The translations under genes were made by a program, and so were the position numbers. A DNA stretch of 64,000 nt from CAYRFF01 sp964423575 (GTDB taxonomy: Bacteria; Bacteroidota; Bacteroidia; Chitinophagales; Saprospiraceae): positions 1 through 64,000 of the forward strand of contig CAYRFF010000006.1 of the NCBI GenBank assembly GCA_964423575.1, given 5' to 3'. Every line of letters begins with the position of its first letter. Positions within the stretch are counted from its first letter, which is position 1. The notes under the pieces are model-generated. The model saw only the letters and a list, made by a program, of their open reading frames with translations. It was not told the DNA's origin and did no database searches. Positions 43,662 to 53,406 of the stretch are shown here, one piece after another.

Positions 43662-45392
43662 CTAGTGAAATAGGGTAAAATTCCCCTTCACTTCCTTCTT
43701 GTGTCCCTGCTTTCTGGCACTTATTTTATAGACATATCCTCCCTGTGGCATAATCTGCCCTTTATGCGTTCCATCCCAGCCCACCATAACATCATGTGAA
43801 GTATAGAGCAATTGCCCATATCTGCTGAAAATTTCCAAGGTATATTCCTCGATAAGTTGTGGTGTTAAAAACAATGGTCTGAACTCATCATTTACACCCT
43901 GATAAACCATGGCATTGGGAACCTGCATTTTTATTTCGAAGGACGGGCAGGAAATATTTGAGAACATCGTCAATCGCTCTCCTCTACCGGATTGACATGA
44001 ATAATAATATCGCACTCCGAGTCGATAACAAGATTCATATATCTCAAGATCATTGGGGTCGAAAACATAGGAATATTCATCAATGGCACCTGAAACCGGA
44101 ATTGTTTCAACAATCTGCCCGTTGATAATTCTTTCAACAAAGTACTCCGGCTCCACCGCACCCACAATTTCAAAGCCTGACCAATCCATCAATATTGAAT
44201 AGTCTTCCTGGGTTTCCGCATTAAAAAAGAGCGTCGATACTTTCCTTGAATTGAATATCGTATCACACACATCCCTAGAATTGATATAGTACTTGACTGC
44301 TGAAGCAGATGGATTATTTTCGGTATCGACAAGCATTTCTTCAGCGTTTATCTGCGGCACAGTTGTCACCGGAAACTGCCCGGATTCAATATCGCTATCC
44401 CCCTGAAACGAATGCAGGCGTGCAGAACTCAACTGCGCATCCGGATTCCATTCCCAGGAAACCGAAACCTGATTGGACAAATCTACTGTAGCGTTATAAA
44501 TACTGGTATATCTTACCGGAATAGCAATCGTAGGCGTAAGACAGATATGCTGTGAAGCAGAAAATCTTCCATCCTCGTGGTACGCCTTAACCACATAGCA
44601 ATATCTCTGCTGATCTATAATATCGGGAATACTGAAGCTGGTCGTCTGAGCATCACGCACACCTACGAGTTCTTCATCCTGATTATCCAGCTCATAAATC
44701 CTGTATTCCGATAAGCCGGCACCCCAGCCTTCATAAGGATTCCACTCCAGTTCAATCGCTCTGGCACAGGAATCTACTGAAGCTTTCGCAAATATGGTTC
44801 TATGCGTTATATCAAATAAGCTAGGATTTCCACACTCATCCATGGAAATCACATAATAATATTCCGATTTAGTATTGACTGCAGCATCTTCATCTATATA
44901 AAATGAAGTATTGTATACCGTGTCAATCGGAATGGTCCCGGATGAAGTCGCCTTATAAATCACATACCCCTGAACTTTATCATCAGTCGACTCCTCCCAT
45001 TCTATCCTTGCATTCTCACCCTCTACAGTCACTCTTGAAATAGAAATCTGAGGTGGTGGAATATTATTAATTGTATCGGAAGGTTCGCTATAGATTTCGG
45101 GGCAATCCGCCTTGGTTCTCATGTAGTAATATCTTGTTTCACCGCTGCTATTCTGATGATAATATTTCCTTTGTTGAGGGTTTACAACTACCACAAGCAA
45201 GTCAAACGGTCCGGCGGCATCATTGCTCATATACAACTCATAAATCTCTACATCACCGCAGGTAACCACAGGAATATCCCAAATTATAGTGTCTTTACTT
45301 ACACACAAAATGTCAGGTGCAGGTATCTGAGCTGGAGCGGTGAAAAACATTTGCGCAAGCAGAAAAACAAATACTGCTTTCACTATATTCAT
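43662..45392 (-). CDS. T9SS type B protein with FN3-like domains
   Basis: About 576 residues. Signal peptide MNIVKAVFVFLLAQMFFTAPAQ. Three or more fibronectin-III-like domains with EWEESTDDKVQGYVIYKA and ELEWNPYEGWGAG signatures follow. The C-terminal CHU_C type B domain (MVYQGVNDEFRPLFL, VGWDGTHKGQ, QGGYVYKI) directs secretion by T9SS. The open frame extends to 45428, but M13 (45392) gives a proper signal peptide and leaves 5 bp to the upstream lipoprotein stop, so it is preferred. Two dispersed-motif copies lie inside (44781 and 45349). Confidence 0.9.
   Translation of the reverse strand: MNIVKAVFVFLLAQMFFTAPAQIPAPDILCVSKDTIIWDIPVVTCGDVEIYELYMSNDAAGPFDLLVVVVNPQQRKYYHQNSSGETRYYYMRTKADCPEIYSEPSDTINNIPPPQISISRVTVEGENARIEWEESTDDKVQGYVIYKATSSGTIPIDTVYNTSFYIDEDAAVNTKSEYYYVISMDECGNPSLFDITHRTIFAKASVDSCARAIELEWNPYEGWGAGLSEYRIYELDNQDEELVGVRDAQTTSFSIPDIIDQQRYCYVVKAYHEDGRFSASQHICLTPTIAIPVRYTSIYNATVDLSNQVSVSWEWNPDAQLSSARLHSFQGDSDIESGQFPVTTVPQINAEEMLVDTENNPSASAVKYYINSRDVCDTIFNSRKVSTLFFNAETQEDYSILMDWSGFEIVGAVEPEYFVERIINGQIVETIPVSGAIDEYSYVFDPNDLEIYESCYRLGVRYYYSCQSGRGERLTMFSNISCPSFEIKMQVPNAMVYQGVNDEFRPLFLTPQLIEEYTLEIFSRYGQLLYTSHDVMVGWDGTHKGQIMPQGGYVYKISARKQGHKKEVKGNFTLFH
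44781..44793 (+). repeat. Dispersed motif, copy 15
   Basis: AGCTTTCGCAAAT, an exact match followed by ATGG. In the FN3-type gene; the minus strand encodes FAKAS. Confidence 0.75.
45349..45361 (-). repeat. Dispersed motif, copy 16
   Basis: ATTTGCGCAAGCA (reverse complement TGCTTGCGCAAAT), an exact core match. In the signal-peptide codons LLAQMF of the FN3-type gene. Confidence 0.7.
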
Positions 45393-45396
45393 TTTC

Positions 45397-46131
45397 TTAC
45401 TGTACAATATGTAATTTATTCCATTCATCCGGATTCAATTTTCCCTGGTATATATAGTTGTGTGATATTGTATTTTCAATCGACTGCGTAAAAATAACGC
45501 ATCCTATTCCTTTTGCGTATATATTTTCACCTTTTAAAGACAAAGTAACGGAGCCATCTCCTATATTTTCAATTTCTCCATCAATTTCAACCCACAATGC
45601 CGGATATTGACTTCCGTCAAATGTGAAAGTGCTGTCTTTTTTATAGCTAAGGTTCTTAATGATAATCATTCTATGATTAACGGAATCAACCTCATTTACC
45701 TGATAATGTTGTACTAGCGTCTGCCCATCATCCATTCTGTCGTAATAAAACATCTGCCCCGACTTAACCTCTGCCTCATAAGGAATTAATTCACCATCGG
45801 CATTGCTTCCATATATAATGTAACTTTCCGCTACAAAACCGTTGCCTATCTTCTTTTCAATAGTTGAAGAAAGTATCTGGAAATCTTCATTATATATCTC
45901 TTTTATCACGTATAGCCCGGTCTCATCCTGTCGGCTCGTCATCAGATGATACTGTCTGCCAAGCATGTTTGATTCTTCTTTATATACATAAATAACAGTA
46001 TCCAGATTGTCCATCCAGGGGTAATAATAGTCCTGATAAGGCAATTTTTCCGATTGTGTGCAAGCTACTGAAAGTAGCATAAGCATTGCAAAAACGGAAG
46101 ACATATATGTCGCAACTCTGCTTGAATTCAT
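45397..46131 (-). CDS. Unknown lipoprotein
   Basis: A 244-residue protein with a lipoprotein signal (SVAC; Cys24). The mature part is beta-rich and unremarkable, with a charged pattern around residues 150-180 and no recognised family. Its stop is 4 bp before the start of the FN3-type T9SS gene, so the two are co-transcribed. It may be a partner of that cargo, but nothing in the sequence proves this. Confidence 0.8.
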   Translation of the reverse strand: MNSSRVATYMSSVFAMLMLLSVACTQSEKLPYQDYYYPWMDNLDTVIYVYKEESNMLGRQYHLMTSRQDETGLYVIKEIYNEDFQILSSTIEKKIGNGFVAESYIIYGSNADGELIPYEAEVKSGQMFYYDRMDDGQTLVQHYQVNEVDSVNHRMIIIKNLSYKKDSTFTFDGSQYPALWVEIDGEIENIGDGSVTLSLKGENIYAKGIGCVIFTQSIENTISHNYIYQGKLNPDEWNKLHIVQ

Positions 46132-46457
46132 CTTTTAAAAGAAAATTTGACACCCCAAGATACATCATACTGCCATCTTGGCAAGATATAGGGGTAAAAA
46201 TTTAAATGGCATAATATATGAGTTCCATATACTGAAAATCAGATGGTTTTTCGTTACATTGATAGCAAAGGTGATATCTTGTGCAGAATCATCTTTTAGC
46301 GGCATTAACATAAGAAAATACCATTCTAATCAATTTATGCCTTAAATTTGTTAACGAATTTGAGGCAGGTCATGTTTTCTGCCTTTAGAAAAGAAATCAT
46401 AATACGAGTCGGATACTCCATTTCAAGAGCATCCCGCTCCATAAGCATAAATAATAT
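46132..46457. other. Divergent region between the lipoprotein and secA
   Basis: A 326-bp region without a gene. TTAAATTTG near 46342 is a candidate secA -7 element and TGCCA-TGGCA near 46171-46183 is a short inverted repeat. No RNA fold is evident. Confidence 0.4.
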
Positions 46458-49400
46458 ATGGCAAATTTTATCCAATCAGTATTGAACTCTGTCTTTGGCT
46501 CCAAAGCAGAGAAAGATTTAAAACACTACAGTCCGAGAGTAGACGAAATAAATGCAGTGTATGAAACGCTGCAATCTGTATCCAACGATGAACTCAGAAA
46601 TAAAACTCTGGAATTCAGAGAACGCATAAAAGAATATCTCTCTGAAATCGATGCAGATATCGCTGACCTGAGAGTCAGAGCCGAAGAAACAGGTGAAATC
46701 GGAGAAAAGGAAGAATTCTTTAACGAGATTGACAGTCTTCAAAACGACAGAGATGAAAAACTCGAAGAAATCCTATATCAGATACTTCCGGAAGCATTTG
46801 CAGTAGTGAAGGAAACCGCGCGTCGTTTCAAGGAAAATGATATCATAGAAGTCACAGCGACTGACTTTGACCGCGAACAAGCGATTAAGGTTGTCAAAAA
46901 AGGTAAGAGCTATATCAAAATCGATGGCGATAAGGCGATATACAAGACTTCCTGGAAAGCTGCTGGAGCAGATATCGAATGGAACATGTTGCATTACGAT
47001 GTACAGCTCATCGGTGGTATGGTTTTACATGACGGAAAAATAGCCGAGATGGCTACAGGGGAAGGTAAAACTCTCGTTGCTACCTTGCCTGCCTATCTCA
47101 ACGGGCTTTCCGGTCAGGGAGTCCACGTAGTTACGGTGAACGATTACCTCGCAAGAAGGGACTCGGAGTGGATTGGGCCTATCTTTGAATTTCTATTTCT
47201 GACCGTTGATTGCATCGACAATTACAAGCCGCACTCACAGGAGAGAAGAGACGCATACAATTGCGATATTACTTACGGAACAAACAACGAATTTGGTTTC
47301 GATTACCTGAGAGATAATATGGTACGTTCCAAGGAGGAACAAGTACAAGGCAAGCACCATTATTGTATGATTGACGAGGTGGACTCCGTACTTATTGACG
47401 ACGCGAGGACGCCTCTTATTATCTCCGGGCCTATCGCGCATGACGATACGGAACAAGAATATGCGGAATTGAAGCCTAGAGTAGAGAAACTTCTGAGGAT
47501 TCAGAGAAACGTTGCTGCCAAGTACCTGAATGATGCCAAGAAATTAATCGCTGATGGAATAACCGGCGTAGAAGAGGATGAAGGTGGAATGGCTTTATTG
47601 AGAGCTCACAGAGCTTTACCTAAGAGCCGACCATTAATTAAGTACCTCAGTGAAGAAGGAGTAAAACAAATCCTCCTAAAGACAGAAAACCACTACATGC
47701 AGGAGCAGAGTAAAAACATGCACCTCGTAGATGCCGAGCTCTACTTTACAATAGATGAGAAAAACAGAATAGTTGAGCTTACAGAAAAAGGAGCTGAATA
47801 CCTTGCTGAGGGAGAAAACGATCCAAACTTCTTTGTGATGCCGGATCTCGGTTCTAAAATGCAAGAACTGGAAGATAATAAAGAGCTGCCTGATGAGGAA
47901 AGAAGAGAGCGTCGCAATGATTTAATCACTGATTTTACAGTAAAATCACAGCGATTACACTCTATTAACCAGCTTTTAAAAGCTTATACCTTATTTGAAA
48001 AAGATGAGGAATACGTCGTTCTGGACAATGAAGTGAAGATTGTAGATGAGCAGACCGGACGTATGATGGAAGGAAGAAGGTATTCCGACGGATTGCACCA
48101 GGCGCTGGAAGCCAAAGAAGGTGTTGAAATCGGAGATATCACTCAGACTTATGCTACAGTAACTCTCCAGAATTACTTCAGGATGTATCACAAGCTTGCC
48201 GGTATGACGGGTACAGCGGAAACCGAGGCTGGAGAATTCTGGGAAATTTACGAACTGGATGTCGTTGTTATTCCTACTAACAGGCCAATCATCCGCGATG
48301 ACAGAGATGACCTTATTTATAAAACTGCCAAAGAGAAATTCAATGCAGTTATTGAAGAAATCGGTACTCTGACCAGTGAAGGAAGACCTGTACTTGTAGG
48401 TACTACTTCTGTGGAAATCTCTGAATTGCTAAGCCGCATGCTCAGTATACGGGGAATACAACATAACATCCTGAACGCCAAGCATCATCAGCGTGAGGCA
48501 GAAATTGTCGCTGAGGCGGGTAAGCCTGGTGCTGTGACCATTGCTACTAACATGGCGGGTCGTGGTACTGACATTAAACTGGGTGATGGAGTGAAAGAAT
48601 CAGGTGGACTTGCAATTATCGCTACAGAGCGACACGATTCAAGACGAGTGGACAGACAGCTTAGAGGTCGTGCCGGTCGTCAGGGAGACCCGGGATCATC
48701 CCAATTCTTCGTTTCTCTTGAAGACAAGTTGATGAGACTACTCAACTCTCAGAGAATTGCCAGAGTAATGGATATGATGGGGCATAAAGAAGGGGATGTC
48801 ATTCAGCATAAGCGTATTACCAAAACGCTGGAAAATGCTCAGCAAAAAGTTGAAGAAAACAACTTCGGAGTCAGAAAAAGATTGCTTGAGTATGATGACG
48901 TAATGAATATTCAGAGGGAAGCTATCTACAAGAAAAGGGAGAATGCTCTGAAAGGTGAAAGACTCGCAGTGGATTTGGATTCAATGTTCAGAGGTTTCAT
49001 CGAAAATATCATTTATGTGTACAAGCAGATGAATGATTTCGGAGAGTTGAAGTTTGAGATGGTAAGATTGATAGGAATGGAGCCTCCATTTGACGAAAGT
49101 CAATTTAAGACTTTATCTGCAGAAGACTTAATTCTTCAAATGCAGGAAAAGGTCTTTACAAGATACAGAGAAAAGAGTGAACAAATAGGACATTTACTTC
49201 TTCCGCTTGTCACACGGGTATATAAGGAGCAAGGACATAAGTATAAGCGTATTTTAATTCCGTTTGAACAACCGGGCAAAGAAAACAACTTTTCAATTGC
49301 TGCAGAGCTTGAGGATGCTGTTCAGTCTGAGGGCAGAAGCATCATGAAAGATATTGAAAAGACTGTTACACTTTCAATTATCGACAATGAGTGGAAAGAT

Positions 49401-49799
49401 CACCTCAGAGAAATGGACGAGTTGAAAGACAGTTCCCAGGCAGCTTCTTTTGAGCAGAAGGATCCGCTGGTGGTATATAAGATGGAAGCCTTTAATCTGT
49501 TTGAGCAATTGATAATGCGCATCAACACTGAAGTTACTTCCTACTTATTGAAGGGTAAATTGAATATCACAGACAGTCCGGATCAGATTCAGCAGGCAGA
49601 GCAGCAGAAGACAGACTTCTCCAGGATTGAAGAGTCCAGAGAGTCAGAAGAGCAAAGAATGCAGCGAAAAGCCGCAGAAAATGCAGGTTATCAGACACAA
49701 CAGGTTGAAACTGTTGTCAGGGAAGAGCCTAAGGTAGGTCGTAATGATCCTTGTCCTTGTGGAAGTGGTAAAAAATTCAAACATTGTCACGGTAGATAA
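46458..49799 (+). CDS. secA: Preprotein translocase ATPase SecA
   Basis: SecA drives Sec-dependent export, which all the signal-peptide proteins here need. Walker A MATGEGKT lies at about 199-206; MIDEVDSVLIDDARTPL is the DEAD-like motif II; ATNMAGRGTDIKLG and RQLRGRAGRQGDPGSS are the second nucleotide-binding-fold motifs. At the C-terminus CPCGSGKKFKHCH is the zinc/SecB-binding tail. The 1113-residue length, with an insert in the N-terminal third, agrees with Bacteroidota SecA. A terminator follows at 49848. Confidence 0.98.
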   Translation: MANFIQSVLNSVFGSKAEKDLKHYSPRVDEINAVYETLQSVSNDELRNKTLEFRERIKEYLSEIDADIADLRVRAEETGEIGEKEEFFNEIDSLQNDRDEKLEEILYQILPEAFAVVKETARRFKENDIIEVTATDFDREQAIKVVKKGKSYIKIDGDKAIYKTSWKAAGADIEWNMLHYDVQLIGGMVLHDGKIAEMATGEGKTLVATLPAYLNGLSGQGVHVVTVNDYLARRDSEWIGPIFEFLFLTVDCIDNYKPHSQERRDAYNCDITYGTNNEFGFDYLRDNMVRSKEEQVQGKHHYCMIDEVDSVLIDDARTPLIISGPIAHDDTEQEYAELKPRVEKLLRIQRNVAAKYLNDAKKLIADGITGVEEDEGGMALLRAHRALPKSRPLIKYLSEEGVKQILLKTENHYMQEQSKNMHLVDAELYFTIDEKNRIVELTEKGAEYLAEGENDPNFFVMPDLGSKMQELEDNKELPDEERRERRNDLITDFTVKSQRLHSINQLLKAYTLFEKDEEYVVLDNEVKIVDEQTGRMMEGRRYSDGLHQALEAKEGVEIGDITQTYATVTLQNYFRMYHKLAGMTGTAETEAGEFWEIYELDVVVIPTNRPIIRDDRDDLIYKTAKEKFNAVIEEIGTLTSEGRPVLVGTTSVEISELLSRMLSIRGIQHNILNAKHHQREAEIVAEAGKPGAVTIATNMAGRGTDIKLGDGVKESGGLAIIATERHDSRRVDRQLRGRAGRQGDPGSSQFFVSLEDKLMRLLNSQRIARVMDMMGHKEGDVIQHKRITKTLENAQQKVEENNFGVRKRLLEYDDVMNIQREAIYKKRENALKGERLAVDLDSMFRGFIENIIYVYKQMNDFGELKFEMVRLIGMEPPFDESQFKTLSAEDLILQMQEKVFTRYREKSEQIGHLLLPLVTRVYKEQGHKYKRILIPFEQPGKENNFSIAAELEDAVQSEGRSIMKDIEKTVTLSIIDNEWKDHLREMDELKDSSQAASFEQKDPLVVYKMEAFNLFEQLIMRINTEVTSYLLKGKLNITDSPDQIQQAEQQKTDFSRIEESRESEEQRMQRKAAENAGYQTQQVETVVREEPKVGRNDPCPCGSGKKFKHCHGR

Positions 49800-49847
49800 G
49801 ATCGGTAAATACATTTTACCATAAAAGGATTAATAACTTATTATTAA

Positions 49848-49885
49848 AAATCCGGCTTTCAGATGAGAGTCGGATTTTTTTATTT
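49848..49885 (+). terminator. secA terminator
   Basis: AAATCCG (49848-49854) pairs with CGGATTT (49871-49877), with inner CT/AG pairing, and then T-rich sequence. 48 bp after the secA stop. Confidence 0.8.
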
Positions 49886-49975
49886 GACAATTTTCTATTC
49901 TGCTATGGAAAAAGTTTATCTTAGTATCCAATTATTAAAATCTACTTGTATTTTTCTTTAAACAATCAATCATTT

Positions 49976-51268
49976 ATGAAGAAGTTAATTTTTACTCTTT
50001 TAATATTTTCCTACTTTTCTTTTGTTTATGGGCAAAGTGAATTTCAAATTCCTTGTGCTTACGATAATTATGCAGGGCAATTGTATAAACAATATCCTGA
50101 AATGCAGGAGCGTCTTGCAGCTCAATTTGACAGAAGTCAGAATGGAGCAATAAGTCGAAGTGATGAGGTCTATACTATAAATACCGTGGTTCACATCGTA
50201 TACCAGGATTCCAGCCAGAATCTTTCTGATGATAGGGTGTATGAGGTGATGGAAAAAATCACTAAAGATTTTATGCGTCAGAATGAAGACGCTGACAATG
50301 TAAGAGAAATGTTCAGGGATAGAGCTGCATCTCCTAATATTCAATTTAATGTTCATGCAATTGAAAGAGTACACACTGATGCGACCTTTAGTTTTGGCTT
50401 GTTTACCGGGTTGCCGGATCATGTCAAAGTTACTGAAGATGGGGGAAGCGATCCCTATGATCCGGAGAAATTCATGAACCTATGGGTCTGTAATCTGGAA
50501 GGTGGTTTACTCGGATATGCATATCCTCCGGCAGGATTGTATAACTGGCCTGACGGCTCCAATGCTCCTGAAGCAGGATTGGACGGAGTTGTTGTGCACA
50601 CCGGTGCTTTTAACACATTTGATACTATCACCATTGAAAGTGGCTTTGGAGGAGGTTCTGCTGAAGTAGTAGTCCGCGGAAGAACAGTTACTCATGAAAT
50701 CGGGCATTACCTGGGTTTAAGACATATCTGGGGTGATGGTCTGGCTGTCTTGGGTATTCCGGCTTGCGATGAAGATGACGGCATTGAAGATACGCCTAAT
50801 CAAGGTCTTCCATCTGACTTTCAATGTGATTTTGAAAAAAACACATGTATTGATGGAGAAGATGATGAACTGGATATGATAGAAAACTATATGGATTACG
50901 CCGAGGAGACTTGTATGAATTCTTTTACTCAGGGTCAGGTAAATCACATGAGATCTGTTCTTGAAAATGAGAGAATAGGCTTAATAAAGGATGTTACTTC
51001 TGTTAAAAATACGAGACTTGTAGAAAATCCTTTCCAGCTTTTCCCTAATCCTGCTAGCAGTTACATTAATATCAGACTAAATCAGCAATTGAATGATGAC
51101 ATCTCGATTGAGGTTTATGATTATAGTGGAAAGAAGCTTCTTTCTGAAAAGAAACATGTGGACAGAGAGAATTTCCGCCTGGACATCAGCGACCTTTCTC
51201 AAGGAATGTATCTGATAAAGTTAACATCCGGAGCAAACAGATTTATTGACAAGTTCATAGTGCTGTAG
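49976..51268 (+). CDS. T9SS-secreted M43-type metalloprotease
   Basis: A 430-residue secreted zinc protease. Signal peptide MKKLIFTLLIFSYFSFVYGQ, then the pappalysin/cytophagalysin (M43) zinc motif HEIGHYLGLRH, giving ligands at H240, H244 and H250 in this numbering, followed by cysteine-rich ACDEDDGIEDTPNQ and a Met-turn region ENYMDYAEETCMNSFTQGQ. The C-terminal type A T9SS domain begins at QLFPNPASSYINI and ends KFIVL. The open frame begins 30 bp earlier, but the second Met gives the right signal peptide. Single gene between secA and the superoxide dismutase. Confidence 0.94.
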   Translation: MKKLIFTLLIFSYFSFVYGQSEFQIPCAYDNYAGQLYKQYPEMQERLAAQFDRSQNGAISRSDEVYTINTVVHIVYQDSSQNLSDDRVYEVMEKITKDFMRQNEDADNVREMFRDRAASPNIQFNVHAIERVHTDATFSFGLFTGLPDHVKVTEDGGSDPYDPEKFMNLWVCNLEGGLLGYAYPPAGLYNWPDGSNAPEAGLDGVVVHTGAFNTFDTITIESGFGGGSAEVVVRGRTVTHEIGHYLGLRHIWGDGLAVLGIPACDEDDGIEDTPNQGLPSDFQCDFEKNTCIDGEDDELDMIENYMDYAEETCMNSFTQGQVNHMRSVLENERIGLIKDVTSVKNTRLVENPFQLFPNPASSYINIRLNQQLNDDISIEVYDYSGKKLLSEKKHVDRENFRLDISDLSQGMYLIKLTSGANRFIDKFIVL

Positions 51269-51403
51269 TCAGGATTGTGGTTTAATTATCACAATTATTC
51301 ATTTTAAACATTCAGCTACAGGCTGTTCTGAACAATCTATACGTATTCCCGTTAATTGCTTATAAAATGACAAGTAATTAATTAACTTTAAAATATAGAT
51401 ATT

Positions 51404-52015
51404 ATGGCTTTTAAATTGCCCGATTTAGATTATGCTTTTGATGCATTAGAACCACATATCGATGCACGTACAATGGAAATTCACCATGGAAAGCACCACG
51501 GTGGCTATACCAATAATCTCAACAATGCTATTGAAGGAACAGCTCTGGATAAGCAATCAATAGAAGAAATTCTAGCATCTACATCCCAGCATTCCGCTGC
51601 AGTGAGAAATAATGGTGGTGGATATTACAATCACAGTCTATTCTGGAAAGTAATGGGGCCTAACGGAGGAGGAAAGCCAAGTGGAGATCTGGCAGCTGCA
51701 ATCGATAAAGCTTTCGGATCATTTGACAAATTCCAAGAAGAGTTTTCTGCAGCAGCAGGGAGTCGCTTCGGTTCAGGCTGGGCATGGCTGGTTGTAAAAG
51801 ACGGTGCCTTAAAAGTAACCTCAACTCCTAACCAGGACAATCCTCTCATGGATGTAGATACTAACGGTGGCGGAGGTACTCCAATCTTAGGTATTGACGT
51901 ATGGGAGCATGCTTACTACCTGAATTACCAGAACAGAAGACCTGATTATGTGAATGCATTTTTTAATGTGGTTAATTGGGATGAAGTGAGCAGACGTTAT
52001 AATGCTGCTATCTAA
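51404..52015 (+). CDS. Superoxide dismutase (Fe/Mn type)
   Basis: A 203-residue Fe/Mn SOD converting superoxide to peroxide and oxygen. The four metal ligands are H27, H77, D165 and H169 (EIHHGKHHGGY, YYNHSLFW, DVWEHAYYLNY). Active-site Tyr and Gln-type positions are present. Metal preference (Fe, Mn or cambialistic) cannot be decided by eye. No signal peptide, so probably cytosolic. A strong bidirectional terminator follows. Confidence 0.97.
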   Translation: MAFKLPDLDYAFDALEPHIDARTMEIHHGKHHGGYTNNLNNAIEGTALDKQSIEEILASTSQHSAAVRNNGGGYYNHSLFWKVMGPNGGGKPSGDLAAAIDKAFGSFDKFQEEFSAAAGSRFGSGWAWLVVKDGALKVTSTPNQDNPLMDVDTNGGGGTPILGIDVWEHAYYLNYQNRRPDYVNAFFNVVNWDEVSRRYNAAI

Positions 52016-52048
52016 GTTCTGAGTAAAAGAACAATTTTAGTGTTATTC

Positions 52049-52086
52049 AAAAAAGGCTTCCGAAATGGTTTTCGGAAGCCTTTTTC
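52049..52086. terminator. Bidirectional terminator after the SOD gene
   Basis: A nearly perfect 16-base stem, AAAAAGGCTTCCGAAA against TTTCGGAAGCCTTTTT, with a short loop, then TTCTT. Serves the SOD gene on the plus strand and the unknown gene at 52110 on the minus strand. Confidence 0.9.
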
Positions 52087-52109
52087 TTATATTTATTTTA
52101 TAAAGTCAA

Positions 52110-52682
52110 TTATTCTATTTCATTTTCAACAAAGTCTAGATTTAAATAGTAATAGAGACAATCTTCACAAGCATGTTCTTTCTTTATTGCTTGCGCAAAT
52201 TTCTTTGACTCTGTCTTATTATAAGCTCCTGCTAATTTTGACCATGTGACTAAAACAATATTCCTATTCTCCTCAAAATCCAGTTTAATCTGTTCTTGAG
52301 TAGTTAAACTAAAGAAGTTTAAATCAGAAAATCTCATCCTCCTGCTTTGCAAATCATACGGGTTATCATCTTGTAAAGTCAAACTGCTATAATCATAATT
52401 ACAACCTTCGGAATACTCATTAAAATAAACAAGTCCCATACTATCTATAATTAAAATATTATTGAACGCTACTTGTCCACTCGGCGTATAAATTCCAGTA
52501 AAATATTTATCAAGTGAAACTGAGTCCATATACAAGTGTGAAAACTCATTCAATTCATATTTATCTATTCTTTTCTGCAATTTTCCTATGTTGGTCTTCA
52601 TTCCATATTGGGAGAAAGAAACAGGTATAGTACATGACATTAAGAACAGTACAATAAAAATTAAATTCTTGTAGCTTCTCAT
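52110..52682 (-). CDS. Unknown secreted protein with C-terminal CEDC
   Basis: About 190 residues. The open frame begins at 52748, but M23 (MRSYKNLIFIVLFLMSCTIPVSFSQ) begins a signal peptide and clears the upstream gene. The mature part has no recognised family. Its C-terminus carries a CEDC pair. It lies downstream of a Cys-rich unknown lipoprotein in the same direction, so the two are probably co-transcribed. A dispersed-motif copy lies in its 3' part. Confidence 0.7.
   Translation of the reverse strand: MRSYKNLIFIVLFLMSCTIPVSFSQYGMKTNIGKLQKRIDKYELNEFSHLYMDSVSLDKYFTGIYTPSGQVAFNNILIIDSMGLVYFNEYSEGCNYDYSSLTLQDDNPYDLQSRRMRFSDLNFFSLTTQEQIKLDFEENRNIVLVTWSKLAGAYNKTESKKFAQAIKKEHACEDCLYYYLNLDFVENEIE
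52188..52200 (+). repeat. Dispersed motif, copy 17
   Basis: TGCTTGCGCAAAT, an exact core match with T first. In the unknown secreted gene; the minus strand encodes FAQAI. Confidence 0.7.
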
Positions 52683-52704
52683 TTTTGTATAGAAGAACCC
52701 ATTT

Positions 52705-53286
52705 CTATCCTGTAGTAATTCTTTCAACTTCAACAATAACAATTCCATATGAGTTTACATATTCATCTGTATTTAAATTATACACCATGTCTCCATTTAC
52801 TGATTGTGATTTCACATATTGATATTCACCTTCTTTGATTTTAAAAGAACCACCCATTATAGACGTTGTAGAAGGTATATCAAAAATCAGGTCCTCATCA
52901 ATACCAAATTCATCATACTCATCCTCATCAGGATTAACCGTCGCAAGAAAATAAATTTTTCCTACGTTTTCAAATTCATTAATTTCCATATATAATGGAA
53001 AGTCATCAAGAGCACTATGCTCACCTACCCGAATAATACAAGGTCCTATCCTAATTTTACACAATCCAAAGCAATCTTTACAATCACATTCCTTTCCATC
53101 ACGAGGTCGATTCTTGATTATTCTATGAATGTTCCCTCTGAGACAAATTCCAATAGAAGGAGAAGATGCTAATTCATACACTTCTTGAGTTGACTCAACA
53201 AGGTCGTCGTTTAAGCTATCTTTTGTCGAACACCCCACAATTAAAATAATTGATAGAGTAAAAATAAAAAGTAAATATTTTTTCAT
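52705..53286 (-). CDS. Unknown Cys-rich lipoprotein
   Basis: A 193-residue lipoprotein, with lipobox IVGC (Cys19). The central cluster CDCKDCFGLCKIRIGPC packs five Cys into 17 residues, which could bind metal or form disulfides. The rest is beta-rich and acidic. No family is recognised. First of a two-gene unit with the CEDC protein downstream. Confidence 0.75.
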   Translation of the reverse strand: MKKYLLFIFTLSIILIVGCSTKDSLNDDLVESTQEVYELASSPSIGICLRGNIHRIIKNRPRDGKECDCKDCFGLCKIRIGPCIIRVGEHSALDDFPLYMEINEFENVGKIYFLATVNPDEDEYDEFGIDEDLIFDIPSTTSIMGGSFKIKEGEYQYVKSQSVNGDMVYNLNTDEYVNSYGIVIVEVERITTG

Positions 53287-53334
53287 GATTAAAACATTTA
53301 GATAATCCTACTTCTTTTTCTAGCTATTTCGGAT

Positions 53335-53383
53335 GCCAGCTGTAAAATTATTTAATTACGCTGGCTATTATATATATATATAT
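53335..53383. repeat. Hairpin and TA microsatellite
   Basis: GCCAGC (53335-53340) pairs with GCTGGC (53360-53365), followed by a run of alternating TA from 53369 to 53383. It is downstream of the GNAT gene stop and may act as a weak terminator, but it has no T-run. Confidence 0.4.
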
Positions 53384-53406
53384 CCAAATATTTTAAGTTA
53401 TTTATT

